DNA from: Streptomyces roseoviridis
GTDB taxonomy: Bacteria > Actinomycetota > Actinomycetes > Streptomycetales > Streptomycetaceae
Length of the DNA stretch: 64,000 nt
Reading direction: 5' to 3'
Assembly: GCF_039535235.1 (NCBI RefSeq)
Contig: NZ_BAAAWU010000001.1
Location: 930,001 to 994,000 of the forward strand
Positions within the stretch are counted from its first letter, which is position 1; each line of letters starts with the position of its first letter. Of this stretch, positions 55,614 through 64,000 are shown in pieces. A program made the translations under genes and the position numbers. Under the pieces are notes generated by a model. It ran no database searches, was not told the DNA's origin, and saw only the letters and a program-made list of their open reading frames with translations.

Positions 55614-56535
55614 GGCCGTACCTCTCCTCGGCCTTCCAGAAGTAGACGAAGCCGCCGACGCCGATCACCACGGACCAGGCCACGGTGACGGCCCAGACGT
55701 GCGGCGGGAGGTTGGAGGCCCCGTAGCCGTCGATCAGGGCGAACCGGATCAGGTCCATGTGGAGGGCGGCCGGGTTGTACTGCAGCAGGTCGGCGATCCA
55801 GGCGGGCTGGTCCTTCAGCATCACCGGGATGGAGAACATCACCCCGGACGCGTACATCCACGTCCGCATGATGAACGGCATCAGCTGGGCGAGGTCGGGC
55901 GTCTTGGCACCCATCCGCGCCACGATCATGGCCAGTCCGGCGTTGAAGAGGAACTGCAGCACCAGCGCGGGGATCATCAGCAGCCAGCTGAGCGCCGGGT
56001 AGCTGCCGAAGGCCACGGCGATGACGATGAGCACGACCATCGAGAACAGCAGCTGCTGGAGCTGCTGGAGCGCGAAGGAGATCGGCAGGGAGGCCCGCGG
56101 GAAGTGCAGGGCCCGCACCAGGCCGAGGTTGCCGGAGATCGCGCGGACGCCGGCCATCACCGAGCTCTGGGTGAAGGTGAACACGAACACGCCGGTCACG
56201 AGGAACGGGATGTACACCGACCGTGACATGCCCCGGTCCGCGTCGAGGATCAGACCGAAGATCAGGAAGTAGACCAGCGCGTTCAGCAGGGGCGTCACCA
56301 CCTGCCAGAGCTGACCGAGCTTGGCCTGGCTGTACTGGGCGGTGAGCTTCGCCTGGGAGAAGGCCAGGATGAAGTGGCGCCGGCCCCACAGCTGGCGGAC
56401 GTACTCCACGAGCCCCGGCCGGGCTCCGCTGACGGACAGACCGTACTTCGCGGCCAGCTCGGCCGGGCTCAGGCCGTCGTCGACGGACGGCCGGGTGCTC
56501 GTCACGACCCCACCGTCCCGGGATGTGTCACTCAC
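55606..56535 (-). CDS. Polysaccharide/teichoic-acid ABC exporter permease (TagG/Wzm-like)
   Basis: A 309-aa ABC-2 permease with about six transmembrane segments. It contains 'LGQLWQVVTPLLNALVYFLI' and 'NPAALHMDLIRFAL'. Together with the ATPase it should move a lipid-linked or polyol-containing glycopolymer across the membrane. GTG 56533-56535 has only a weak GAAAG upstream. Confidence 0.92.
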   Translation of the reverse strand: MSDTSRDGGVVTSTRPSVDDGLSPAELAAKYGLSVSGARPGLVEYVRQLWGRRHFILAFSQAKLTAQYSQAKLGQLWQVVTPLLNALVYFLIFGLILDADRGMSRSVYIPFLVTGVFVFTFTQSSVMAGVRAISGNLGLVRALHFPRASLPISFALQQLQQLLFSMVVLIVIAVAFGSYPALSWLLMIPALVLQFLFNAGLAMIVARMGAKTPDLAQLMPFIMRTWMYASGVMFSIPVMLKDQPAWIADLLQYNPAALHMDLIRFALIDGYGASNLPPHVWAVTVAWSVVIGVGGFVYFWKAEERYGRG

Positions 56536-56585
56536 AAGTCGAAACTTTCGTGTTCAAGATGCGCGGCAAGTCGGGTACCACGATG

Positions 56586-57470
56586 TCAGACGACGGGCGG
56601 ACGTCCCAGTCGGGTCAGCCGCCACACCGTACGCCACCTCATGGGTCGCCGAGGTCCGCAGGGGGCCGTCCAGCCCTCCCGGAAACCGCCGAACCATGCC
56701 TTGAGGGCTGGTACGGAAGGCCGTCGTGCCAGGGTGAGCAGCAGCCACACGCCGAGATAGACCGGCACCAGGGGCGCGGGAAGATTGCGGCGAGCCAGCC
56801 ACACCCGGTTGCGGGCCACGTTGTAGTGGTACGTCGCGTGCCGCGAGGGCGGGGTGGTGGGGTGCAGCAGCACCATGTCGGAACGGTAGTCGATCATCCA
56901 GTCGGCGTCGAGCGCCCGCCAGGCGAGGTCGGTCTCCTCGTGCGCGTAGAAGAACGCGTCGGGCAGACCGCCGACCTCGGCGAACACCTTGGTCCGCACC
57001 GCGTTGGCGCCGCCGAGGAAGGTGGTCACCCGCGAGGAGCGCATCGGGTCCGAGGCGCGCAGCCGGGGCACGTGCCGGCGCTGGGTGAGTCCGGTCTCGG
57101 GGTCGGCGATGCGGAAGCTGATGATGCCGAGGCGCGGATCGGCGGTGAAGGCCTGGCGGATCAGCTCGGCGGTGTCGGTGTTGGCGAGCAGGCCGTCGTC
57201 GTCGAGGAAGAGCAGGGCGTCGACGTCGGTGCCGCCGGGGCCGAAGGCTTCGATGCCGACGTTGCGGCCGCCGGGGATGCCGATGTTCTCGGGCAGGGTG
57301 ACGGTGCGGACGCCGTCGGGCAGGTCGGTGATCTCGACGCCCTGGCCCACGACGACGACCTCGATGGGGTCGCCCTCCTGCCGGGCGACCGAGTCGAGCA
57401 GGGCCCGCAGGTCGTCGGGCCGGTTGCCCATCGTGATGACGACGGCGCCCAGCTTCATCGGTGCGGTCAT
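56586..57470 (-). CDS. Family 2 glycosyltransferase
   Basis: A 294-aa GT-A glycosyltransferase: N-terminal 'LGAVVITMGNRPDDLRALLD', metal/nucleotide-binding 'ALLFLDDDGLL', and 'FFYAHEETDLAWRALDADW' near the acceptor site. It resembles rhamnosyl/glycosyl transferases of cell-wall polymer loci. It lies 11 bp after the CDP-alcohol transferase and 50 bp before the permease. Confidence 0.9.
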   Translation of the reverse strand: MTAPMKLGAVVITMGNRPDDLRALLDSVARQEGDPIEVVVVGQGVEITDLPDGVRTVTLPENIGIPGGRNVGIEAFGPGGTDVDALLFLDDDGLLANTDTAELIRQAFTADPRLGIISFRIADPETGLTQRRHVPRLRASDPMRSSRVTTFLGGANAVRTKVFAEVGGLPDAFFYAHEETDLAWRALDADWMIDYRSDMVLLHPTTPPSRHATYHYNVARNRVWLARRNLPAPLVPVYLGVWLLLTLARRPSVPALKAWFGGFREGWTAPCGPRRPMRWRTVWRLTRLGRPPVV

Positions 57471-57481
57471 GACGGGCGCCC

Positions 57482-58261
57482 TCACTTCAGCCTGCTGGAC
57501 GCGAGGATCGACACCAGGTGCAGCACGGTCTGCAGCAGGGCGATTCCGGCCAGGACGGCGACGCCGAGCCGGGAGAAGAACAGGTCGCCCCGCATCTGGT
57601 CCGCGACGGCGAGGACCAGGATCAGCAGGGACGCCTCGATCCCCAGGATCAGGCGGTGGAACTTGAGCGCGGCGGCGGCCCGGCGGGCCAGGGCCATGCC
57701 GGAGGAGCGCGGCTCGGAGGCGGCCTCCTTCACCGGCGGCAGGCCGCCCTGGTGGCGGGCGACGCCGACCAGGTCGGTCTCGGCCTTGATCAGGATGGCG
57801 CCGAGCGCGGCGAGGGTGCCGAGGAAGGCCCACAGCCAGTCGATCCGGCCGTCGCCCCACAGGTCGGCGGCGCGCAGGCCGAAGCCGACGAGGACGGCCG
57901 CGTCGCAGAGGTAGGCGCCGACCCGGTCCAGGTAGACGCCGCCGAGCGAGAACTGCTGCTTCCAGCGGGCCACCTCGCCGTCGACGCAGTCGAGCAGCAG
58001 GTAGAGCTGGACCATGAGCACGCCGAGCAGCGCCCCCGGGATCCCGGGGATCAGCAGCGCGGGGGCGGCGAGGACACCGGCGAGGGTCATCACGTACGTG
58101 AGCTGGTTCGGCGTGACCCGGGTGTTCACCAGGTGGCGGGTGATCCGCAGCGAGATCTCCCGCATGTACAGGCGGCCGCCCCAGTGTTCGCCGCTCCGCC
58201 GGTCCTTCACACCCGGCGGGTGGACGACCGGGCGGAGCTCAGCTACCGATGGCTTTTGCAT
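57482..58261 (-). CDS. CDP-alcohol phosphatidyltransferase family enzyme
   Basis: A 259-aa integral membrane protein with the family motif DG-x2-AR-x8-G-x3-D-x3-D, visible as 'DCVDGEVARWKQQFSLGGVY' followed by LDRVGAYLCD. It transfers a phospho-alcohol from a CDP-activated donor. The 23-bp overlap with the dehydrogenase gene and the nearby nucleotidyltransferase suggest the donor is made by this operon. Confidence 0.92.
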   Translation of the reverse strand: MQKPSVAELRPVVHPPGVKDRRSGEHWGGRLYMREISLRITRHLVNTRVTPNQLTYVMTLAGVLAAPALLIPGIPGALLGVLMVQLYLLLDCVDGEVARWKQQFSLGGVYLDRVGAYLCDAAVLVGFGLRAADLWGDGRIDWLWAFLGTLAALGAILIKAETDLVGVARHQGGLPPVKEAASEPRSSGMALARRAAAALKFHRLILGIEASLLILVLAVADQMRGDLFFSRLGVAVLAGIALLQTVLHLVSILASSRLK

Positions 58262-59300
58262 AGTCGGCGTATGCGTCCCTGATCTCGTCGGCGGAAAGGT
58301 CGAGGTGTTCGAGGATGGTGAAGCGGCCGGGCCGGGTCTGCGGGGCGAAGTCCACCGCCCGTACGAACTCGTCGACGGTGAAGCCCATCTCCTCGGCCAG
58401 CACGGGCAGGCCGTGCCGACGGAGGGTCTGCACCATCTGCGCGGACTCCTCGCGGGCCCCGCGCAGGTGCATGGCGAAGGCGGCGCCGAGGCCGCACTGC
58501 TCCCCGTGGCTGGCCGCCCGCGTCGGGTAGAGCAGGTCGAAGGCGTGGCTGATCTCGTGGCAGGCGCCCGAGGAGGGGCGGCTGTCGCCGCTGATCGACA
58601 TGGCGATGCCGGACATCACCAGGCCCTCGGAGAGGGTGACGAGGAAGTCGTCGTCGCCGACGCCGCCGGGGTGGCGCAGCACCGCCTCGCCCGCGCTGCG
58701 GGCCATGGCGGCGGCCAGGCCGTCGACCTTCTCGCCGGTCTCGCGGTGGGAGAGCTCCCAGTCGGCGATGGCGGAGAGGTTGGAGATGGCGTCGCCGATG
58801 CCGGAGCGGACGAACCGGACCGGCGCGTCCCGGATCACGTCGAGGTCGATGACCAGCGCGATCGGGGTCGGCACGCCGTAGGACCCGCGGCCGTTGTCGT
58901 TGTCCAGGGTGGAGATCGGCGAGCAGATGCCGTCGTGCGACAGGTTGGTGGCGATGGCGACGAGCGGCAGGCCGACCCGGGCCGCCGCGTACTTGGTCAC
59001 GTCGATGATCTTGCCGCCGCCGAGCGCGACGACCGCGTCGTAGCGCTTGCCGCGCATGGCGTCGGCCAGCTTGACGGCTTCGTCGATGGTGCCGCCCGCC
59101 ACCGGGTACCAGTCGGCGTCCGGGAGCTCGGCGGCGAAGCGGTCACGCAGGCGCAGGCCGGAGCCGCCGCTGATGGCGACGGCGATCCGTCCGTTGCTGG
59201 AGATCCGCTGGTCCGCGAGGAGCGCGGACAGGTCGTCCAGCGCTCCTCCGCGGATGTCGACGACGACCGGCGACGGAATGAGCCGGGTCAGTACTGGCAC
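58239..59300 (-). CDS. Iron-containing alcohol/polyol-phosphate dehydrogenase (G1PDH/AraM-like)
   Basis: A 353-aa dehydroquinate-synthase-fold enzyme with the NAD-binding 'VVALGGGKIIDVTKYAA' and metal-site residues in 'SHDGICSP', 'SGACHEISHAFD' and 'ASHGEQCG'. This branch includes glycerol-1-phosphate dehydrogenases. In this operon it probably reduces a keto-sugar phosphate to the polyol phosphate that is then nucleotide-activated (inference). Confidence 0.88.
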   Translation of the reverse strand: MPVLTRLIPSPVVVDIRGGALDDLSALLADQRISSNGRIAVAISGGSGLRLRDRFAAELPDADWYPVAGGTIDEAVKLADAMRGKRYDAVVALGGGKIIDVTKYAAARVGLPLVAIATNLSHDGICSPISTLDNDNGRGSYGVPTPIALVIDLDVIRDAPVRFVRSGIGDAISNLSAIADWELSHRETGEKVDGLAAAMARSAGEAVLRHPGGVGDDDFLVTLSEGLVMSGIAMSISGDSRPSSGACHEISHAFDLLYPTRAASHGEQCGLGAAFAMHLRGAREESAQMVQTLRRHGLPVLAEEMGFTVDEFVRAVDFAPQTRPGRFTILEHLDLSADEIRDAYADYAKAIGS

Positions 59301-60037
59301 GCGATGTCACGGCCCTTCGCCAGGTCGTCGTGGTTGTCGATCTCGACCCACTTGACGTCGCCGATGGGCGCCACGTCGACGGTGAAGCCGCGGTTGACCA
59401 GCTCCTGGTAGCCGTCCTCGTAGTAGAGGTCGGGGTCGCGCTCGAAGGTGGCCTTCAGGGCGTCGGCGAGCTCCTCGGCGGCCTCGGCCTCGATGAGCGT
59501 CACACCGATGTACTCGCCGGTGGCGTCGGCCGGGTCCATCAGCTTGGTGATCTTCTGGACGCCCTTGCCCTCGGCGGTGACGACCTTCATCTCCTCGTCG
59601 GCGAGGTTCTTCACCGTGTCGAGGGCGAGGATGATCTTCTGGCCGTTGCCGCGGGCGGCGAGCAGGGTCTTCTCGACGGAGACCGGGTGGACGGTGTCGC
59701 CGTTGGCGAGGATCACACCGCGCTTCAGGACCTCACGCGCGCACCACAGGGAGTAGGCGTTGTTCCACTCCTCGGCCTTGTCGTTGTCGATGAGGGTCAG
59801 CGCGATGCCGTACTTCGCCTCCAGGGCCTCCTTGCGCGCGTACACGGCCTCCTTGCGGTAGCCGACGACGATGGCGGCCTCGGTGAGGCCGACCTCGGCG
59901 AAGTTCTTCAGCGTGAGGTCGAGCACGGTGAGAGAACCGTCACCGGCGGGGTCCACGGGCACGAGGGCCTTCGGAAGCGTGTCGGTGTAGGGGCGCAGAC
60001 GCCGTCCGGCACCGGCTGCCAGTACGAGGCCAATCAT
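59288..60037 (-). CDS. Sugar/polyol-phosphate nucleotidyltransferase
   Basis: A 249-aa NTP-transferase with the signature 'LVLAAGAGRRLRPYTDTLPK' and metal-binding 'VILANGDTVHP'. It would activate a polyol or sugar phosphate, plausibly with CTP given the two CDP-alcohol transferases beside it. Overlaps of 13 bp downstream and ATGA upstream show tight coupling. Confidence 0.9.
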   Translation of the reverse strand: MIGLVLAAGAGRRLRPYTDTLPKALVPVDPAGDGSLTVLDLTLKNFAEVGLTEAAIVVGYRKEAVYARKEALEAKYGIALTLIDNDKAEEWNNAYSLWCAREVLKRGVILANGDTVHPVSVEKTLLAARGNGQKIILALDTVKNLADEEMKVVTAEGKGVQKITKLMDPADATGEYIGVTLIEAEAAEELADALKATFERDPDLYYEDGYQELVNRGFTVDVAPIGDVKWVEIDNHDDLAKGRDIACQY

Positions 60038-61920
60038 GCTGTCTCTCCTTCGTCATGTACGGCGGGTGCTCCGGAGGAGACCCAGAAGCGGACCGACTCC
60101 ACGAGCGCCACGAGGCCCACGGCGACCGCGAGAGCGGTGAGCGCCGAGGTGAAGTCGTTGCCGCGGTTCGCCGACAGAGCGGCGAGTACGGCCACCACGA
60201 GCGTGCGTCCCTCGTGGCCGCCGATGGTGCGCACCAGCCAGGCCGGCGGCGCGCCGGTGCCGCCGCGGATGCGGTACACCGTGTCGTAGTGATGGTAGGC
60301 GACCGCCGCGACCAGCCCGAATGCGGCGGGAAGGGCGTGCGCGGAGTCCGCCCCGGCGGCGAGCAGCAGGATCGTGCCGTACTCGGCGGCGCGGAAGACG
60401 GGCCGGACGAGCCAGTCCAGGGCGCCCTTGAGGGGGGCGGCGACGGCGAGGCCCGAGAGCACCACGTAGCCGGCGGCGGCGCCCACGACGGCCCAGCCGG
60501 GGCCGGTGAGGGCGGCGGTGCAGACGACGGCCGCCGCGCCGAGGAGGGCGAGCAGCGGGGCGAGGAATCCGGTGGGGGCGCGACGGGCGGTGACCCGGGC
60601 GACGGCCTCGGCGAGCGGTCCGGAGTCGGCGAGGTCCGCGAGGGCGCGGGCGGCGCCGTCCGTGCGGGGCGCCGTGCTCCTGAGCGAGCGCAGCAGCCGG
60701 CCGGCAGTGGTGTAGCAGGCGCCGAAGGCGCAGCCGATGATCAGCGCCCAGAAGACGGTCCGGGGGCTGGTGACGGCGGTGAGGACGGCGATCATCGCCC
60801 AGCGCTCGCCGATCGGCAGGATGATCATGCGGCGGGCCCAGACGGTCCAGCCGACGTTGTCGAGCCGGCTGGACAGCGCCAGGCTGGTCTTGGCGGTGCC
60901 GCCCGCGCTGGGGGCGTTCGCCTCGTTGAAGGAGAAGTCCACGACATGCCGGCAGGTCATGAGGACCATGGCGCCGAGCGCGAGGAACCACACGTCGTCG
61001 CCGCTTCGGGCGGCGCCGAGCGCGAGGCCCGCGTAGAAGGAGTACTCCTTGGCGCGGTCGAAGGTGGCGTCCAGCCAGGCGCCCATCGTGGAGTACTGCA
61101 GCGAGTAGCGGGCCAGCTGCCCGTCGGTGCAGTCCAGGACGAAGGAGACCAGGAGCAGCACGCCGGCCGCGACGAAGCCGCCGCGCTCGCCGGTGGCGGC
61201 GCAGCCGGCCGCGAGCAGCGCGGTGAGGAGCGAGGCGGTGGTGACCTGGTTGGGGGTCAGTCCGCGGCGCGCGCACCAGCGGGCGATGTAGCGCGAGTAC
61301 GGGCTGATGAAAAAGGTGGTGAAGAAGCCGTCGTGGGCCTTGACGGCGGAGCGGAGCCGTACGGCCTCCTCGTCGACGGCTTCGACGGCGGCGCGCGCCC
61401 GGTGGCGGGCCTCGGGGTCGTCGGGCACGGCGGCGACGAGGGTGCCGAGCTGCGGCCGGTGGACCGCGACGCCGTCGGCGTCGAGCGCCGCGGCGGCGGC
61501 GTCCGGGAGGGCCGTCCCGGCGGCGGGCGCGCCCGCGGGCACGGCGGCCCGGTCGAGTGCGCGGGCCAGGGCCGGGCGGGCCTCGGGCTGCGCGGTGAGG
61601 ACGCCGGGGGCGGCGGCGGCCGGGAAGCGGGGGTCGGTGAGGGCGAGCCGCAGGGCGTGGAGGTGGCCGACGAACCGGGGGTCCACGACGGCGACGCGCT
61701 GTCCGGCGGGCACGGCGGCGAGCAGGGTGCCCGTCTCGTGGGGCCCGGAGGCGACCTCGACGTGGAATCCCAGGGACCGCAGATCGGCGTCGAGCGACGA
61801 TCCGGGTACCGGCGGACCGGTGAGGATGGCGGTCGACAGGGCGAACTCACTCCTTGGAGCTGGCGGACGGGCCGGCGGGACCCACGGCACGGCCCCGGGC
61901 GCGGCGATGCGGCCCGGCAC
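60034..61920 (-). CDS. DUF5941/CDP-alcohol phosphatidyltransferase fusion
   Basis: A protein of 628 aa from GTG 61920. An N-terminal domain of about 165 residues is followed by a membrane CDP-alcohol phosphatidyltransferase domain ('DCTDGQLARYSLQYSTMGAW' followed by LDATFDRAKE) and a C-terminal DUF5941-type membrane region. The first 27 residues are Pro/Ala/Arg low complexity with no ribosome site. The family N-terminus as I recall it (STAILTGPPVPGSSLDADLR) begins at a CTG (61837-61839) preceded by AAGGAG at 10 nt, so translation may really start there. It is the first gene of the operon. Confidence 0.85.
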   Translation of the reverse strand: MPGRIAAPGAVPWVPPARPPAPRSEFALSTAILTGPPVPGSSLDADLRSLGFHVEVASGPHETGTLLAAVPAGQRVAVVDPRFVGHLHALRLALTDPRFPAAAAPGVLTAQPEARPALARALDRAAVPAGAPAAGTALPDAAAAALDADGVAVHRPQLGTLVAAVPDDPEARHRARAAVEAVDEEAVRLRSAVKAHDGFFTTFFISPYSRYIARWCARRGLTPNQVTTASLLTALLAAGCAATGERGGFVAAGVLLLVSFVLDCTDGQLARYSLQYSTMGAWLDATFDRAKEYSFYAGLALGAARSGDDVWFLALGAMVLMTCRHVVDFSFNEANAPSAGGTAKTSLALSSRLDNVGWTVWARRMIILPIGERWAMIAVLTAVTSPRTVFWALIIGCAFGACYTTAGRLLRSLRSTAPRTDGAARALADLADSGPLAEAVARVTARRAPTGFLAPLLALLGAAAVVCTAALTGPGWAVVGAAAGYVVLSGLAVAAPLKGALDWLVRPVFRAAEYGTILLLAAGADSAHALPAAFGLVAAVAYHHYDTVYRIRGGTGAPPAWLVRTIGGHEGRTLVVAVLAALSANRGNDFTSALTALAVAVGLVALVESVRFWVSSGAPAVHDEGETA

Positions 61921-62154
61921 CGGGCGGCGGCACGTCGGCTGAGGCTATCGGATGACGCCGAGGCGAGTTCACCGAGGTTTCGCGGCACGGCCTCCCCGGG
62001 GCCGCCTCGCGTCCGCACGGGTGCGCCAGGTGCTGTCGTGATCATCATGGGTGATCGGCGGCCCGGCTTCCAAACCGCCCGGGACGCCCTTCGGGCGCAG
62101 GGTTTCGGCCACCCCTCGTCCGATCCGCATAACCGCAGGTCAGAGCATATGACA

Positions 62155-62171
62155 ACGGTGTTCAGTACCGT
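62155..62171. promoter_or_regulatory. Operator candidate upstream of the CDF exporter
   Basis: ACGGT-GTTCAGT-ACCGT is a 5-bp inverted repeat 85 bp before the CDF start, next to a CATATG that could serve as a -10 box. It may be a metal-regulator site. The rest of 61921-62255 shows no gene. Confidence 0.35.
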
Positions 62172-62255
62172 GTTGCGCATACCCCCCACCCGTAGTTCAC
62201 TTGCGCATCGGAGACACCACCGAGCACGTCGTCGACACGACCGGGAGGCCTTGTC

Positions 62256-63197
62256 ATGGGGGCTGGACACGACCACGGGCACAGCCACGGCGGACCGCCG
62301 CCGAGCGGCACCGCGGCCCTGGCGTACAGGAACCGGCTGCGGATCGCACTCGGCATCACGCTCTCCGTGATGGTCATCGAGATCGTCGGGGGCGTCCTCG
62401 CCGATTCGCTCGCCCTGATCGCCGACGCGGCGCACATGGCGACCGACGCGGTCGGTCTCGCGATGGCGCTGCTCGCCATCCACTTCGCGAACCGGCCTCC
62501 GACGGGCAACCGCACCTTCGGCTACGCGCGCGCCGAGATACTCGCGGCGCTGGCGAACTGTCTGCTGCTGCTCGGCGTCGGCGGCTACGTGCTGTACGAG
62601 GCGATCCAGCGGTTCGTCGAGCCGGCCGAGACCCGCGGCGGGCTGGCCATCACCTTCGCCCTGGTCGGTCTGGTGGCGAACATCGTCTCCCTCTCGCTGC
62701 TGATGCGCGGCCAGAAGGAGAGTCTGAACGTGCGCGGCGCCTACCTGGAGGTCCTCGCCGACGCGCTCGGCTCGGTGACCGTGATCGTCGCCGCGGGCGT
62801 CATCCTGCTGACGGGCTGGCAGTACGCGGACCCGATCGCCTCGATCGTGATCGGCCTGATGATCGTCCCGCGCACCGTCAAACTGCTGCGGGAGACCCTG
62901 GACGTGCTCCTGGAGGCCGCCCCGAAGGGCGTCGACATGGCCGAGGTGCGCCGGCACATCCTGGAGCTGCCGGGCGTCGAGGACGTGCACGACCTGCACG
63001 CCTGGACGATCACCTCGGGGATGCCGGTGCTGTCCGCGCACGTGGTCGTCGGCCAGGACACCCTGGACGCGGTGGGCCACGAGAAGCTGCTGCACGACCT
63101 CCAGGGGTGCCTGGGCTCCCACTTCGACGTCGAGCACTGCACCTTCCAGCTGGAGCCGGCCGGTCACGCCGAGCACGAGGCCAAGCTGTGCCTGTGA
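62256..63197 (+). CDS. Cation diffusion facilitator (CDF) metal exporter
   Basis: A 313-aa CDF protein with a His-rich N-terminus (HDHGHSHGG), six transmembrane segments with the metal-site pairs in 'LIADAAHMATDAVGLAM' and 'LEVLADALGSVTVIVA', and a cytoplasmic C-terminal domain ('VEDVHDLHAWTITSGMPVLS'). The HxxxD/DxxxD-type sites indicate export of Zn(II), Cd(II) or Co(II) by proton exchange. ATG 62256 has GGGAGG about 8 nt upstream. Confidence 0.94.
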   Translation: MGAGHDHGHSHGGPPPSGTAALAYRNRLRIALGITLSVMVIEIVGGVLADSLALIADAAHMATDAVGLAMALLAIHFANRPPTGNRTFGYARAEILAALANCLLLLGVGGYVLYEAIQRFVEPAETRGGLAITFALVGLVANIVSLSLLMRGQKESLNVRGAYLEVLADALGSVTVIVAAGVILLTGWQYADPIASIVIGLMIVPRTVKLLRETLDVLLEAAPKGVDMAEVRRHILELPGVEDVHDLHAWTITSGMPVLSAHVVVGQDTLDAVGHEKLLHDLQGCLGSHFDVEHCTFQLEPAGHAEHEAKLCL

Positions 63198-63249
63198 GCG
63201 GCTGCTAGCCTGGGCGCGACAGACGTGGCAGGGAGAGGAGCTGAGGTTG

Positions 63250-63327
63250 ATGACCGTCGCGACGGTGGCCGCCCACGGCGGCGGCGCCCGGTTCAGCCTC
63301 AGCTTCCGGGTCTCCCGGCCGATCTGA
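63250..63327 (+). CDS. 25-aa ORF upstream of the methyltransferase
   Basis: ATG 63250 opens MTVATVAAHGGGARFSLSFR followed by VSRPI, with GGGAGAGGAG upstream. It precedes the methyltransferase by 82 bp. A 14-bp sequence (GTTCTCCGTCGGCC) is repeated between the two. It may be a leader peptide or a spurious frame. Confidence 0.35.
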   Translation: MTVATVAAHGGGARFSLSFRVSRPI

Positions 63328-63409
63328 CGTTCTCCGTCGGCCCCGGCGCCCGCCGCCGGATCCGGCGTTCTCCGTCGGCCGGGGACCCCTCCATCAAGGG
63401 ATTCCCACG

Positions 63410-64000
63410 TTGTCCGACAACGACATCACCACCCAGGCGCTTCACGACGCCTTCTTCGCCCTGCACCACGGCCTGCCGCGCCAGGGCCCCGGCTCCGACA
63501 CCACCACCCGCCGGCTGCTCGCCCTGGCCGGCCCGCTGCCCGCGCGCCCGCGCGTGCTCGACCTCGGCTGCCGCCCCGGCCGCTCCGCGCTGCTGCTCGC
63601 CGCCGAGGCGGGCGCGCAGGTGACCGCGGTCGACCTGCACGAGCCGTTCCTGGCCGAGCTGCGCAAGGCCGCCGCCGCCCGCGGGCTCGACGAGCGGATC
63701 CGGACCCTGCGCGCCGACATGGGCGCGCTGGGGGACCTGCCCGACGGCGCCTTCGACCTGGTCTGGGCCGAGAGCTCGGCCTACGCGATCGGCTTCGACC
63801 GGGCCCTGGCCGAGTGGCGCCGGCTGCTCGCGCCCGGAGGGACCCTGGTCCTCACCGAGTGCGAGTGGACGACCGAGGAGCCGGGCCCGGTGGCCCGCGC
63901 CTTCTGGGAGCGGCACTACCGGCTCCGTACCACCGCGGAGAACACGGCCGCCGCGATCGCCGCCGGCTATCACGTCCTCGGGACCGTACGGCAGCCCGAG
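63410..64000 (+). CDS. SAM-dependent methyltransferase, N-terminal part (cut by window edge)
   Basis: 197 codons from TTG 63410, which has AAGGGA at 9 nt; no ATG or GTG is suitably placed. The class I methyltransferase core shows motif I 'VLDLGCRPGRSALLLA' (second Gly of the usual GCGxG replaced by Arg), the acidic residue of motif II in 'VTAVDLHEPF', and 'LPDGAFDLVWAESSAYAIGF' and 'LAPGGTLVLTEC'. The substrate is unknown, and the C-terminus lies outside the window. Confidence 0.85.
   Translation, partial: MSDNDITTQALHDAFFALHHGLPRQGPGSDTTTRRLLALAGPLPARPRVLDLGCRPGRSALLLAAEAGAQVTAVDLHEPFLAELRKAAAARGLDERIRTLRADMGALGDLPDGAFDLVWAESSAYAIGFDRALAEWRRLLAPGGTLVLTECEWTTEEPGPVARAFWERHYRLRTTAENTAAAIAAGYHVLGTVRQPE

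Overview
The DNA is very GC-rich with almost exclusively G/C third codon positions, GTG/TTG starts and long antisense open frames. It carries a cvn conservon, a hopanoid cluster, a c-di-AMP riboswitch before an M23 endopeptidase and a TTA (bldA-type) codon in a biosynthetic gene. Together these point to the chromosome of a Streptomyces or a close relative.

Layout. 1-448: start of a paaN-like gene. 981-11467: a compact biosynthetic cluster, with a bimodular NRPS read as Ser then probably Pro, a class A flavin monooxygenase, an SDR with an altered active site and a divergent alpha/beta hydrolase. The architecture matches bacterial pyrrolizidine/bicyclic-carbamate pathways (pyrrolizixenamide, legonmycin, brabantamide). 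11.7-16.4 kb: MFS exporter with divergent LysR regulator, a SpoIIE-type phosphatase and a MASE1 membrane sensor. 16.8-24.3 kb: an integrated element in the 3' end of tRNA-Pro(GGG), bounded by a perfect 43-bp repeat. It carries an unknown 414-aa gene, a caspase-like/EACC1-like conflict operon, a broken IS701-family transposase and an intact 1,402-bp IS701-family insertion with a CTAG duplication.

24.4-31.8 kb: split transketolase behind a SoxR-like palindrome, an acyl-CoA dehydrogenase, and a cvnABCD conservon with a GAF gene. 32.3-36.1 kb: a divergent pair, a small membrane protein and a membrane NACHT ATPase, that share a short amyloid-like motif, C-terminal in one and N-terminal in the other. 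36.1-42.5 kb: MBL-fold hydrolase/TetR pair, SIMPL protein, SGNH hydrolase, LysM-M23 endopeptidase, tyrosine phosphatase. 42.5-53.7 kb: complete hopanoid operon (hpnC, hpnD, small ORF, hpnE, prenyl synthase, squalene-hopene cyclase, hpnG, hpnH, hpnO) followed by an XRE-cupin regulator and a small membrane protein.

54.0-61.9 kb: TetR regulator, then a seven-gene leftward operon (DUF5941/CDP-alcohol transferase, nucleotidyltransferase, polyol-phosphate-type dehydrogenase, second CDP-alcohol transferase, glycosyltransferase, TagGH-like ABC exporter) that looks like a cell-envelope phosphopolyol pathway. 62.2 kb to the end: CDF cation exporter and the start of a SAM methyltransferase. The two most unusual systems are the caspase/EACC1 operon on the mobile element and the amyloid-motif NACHT pair.
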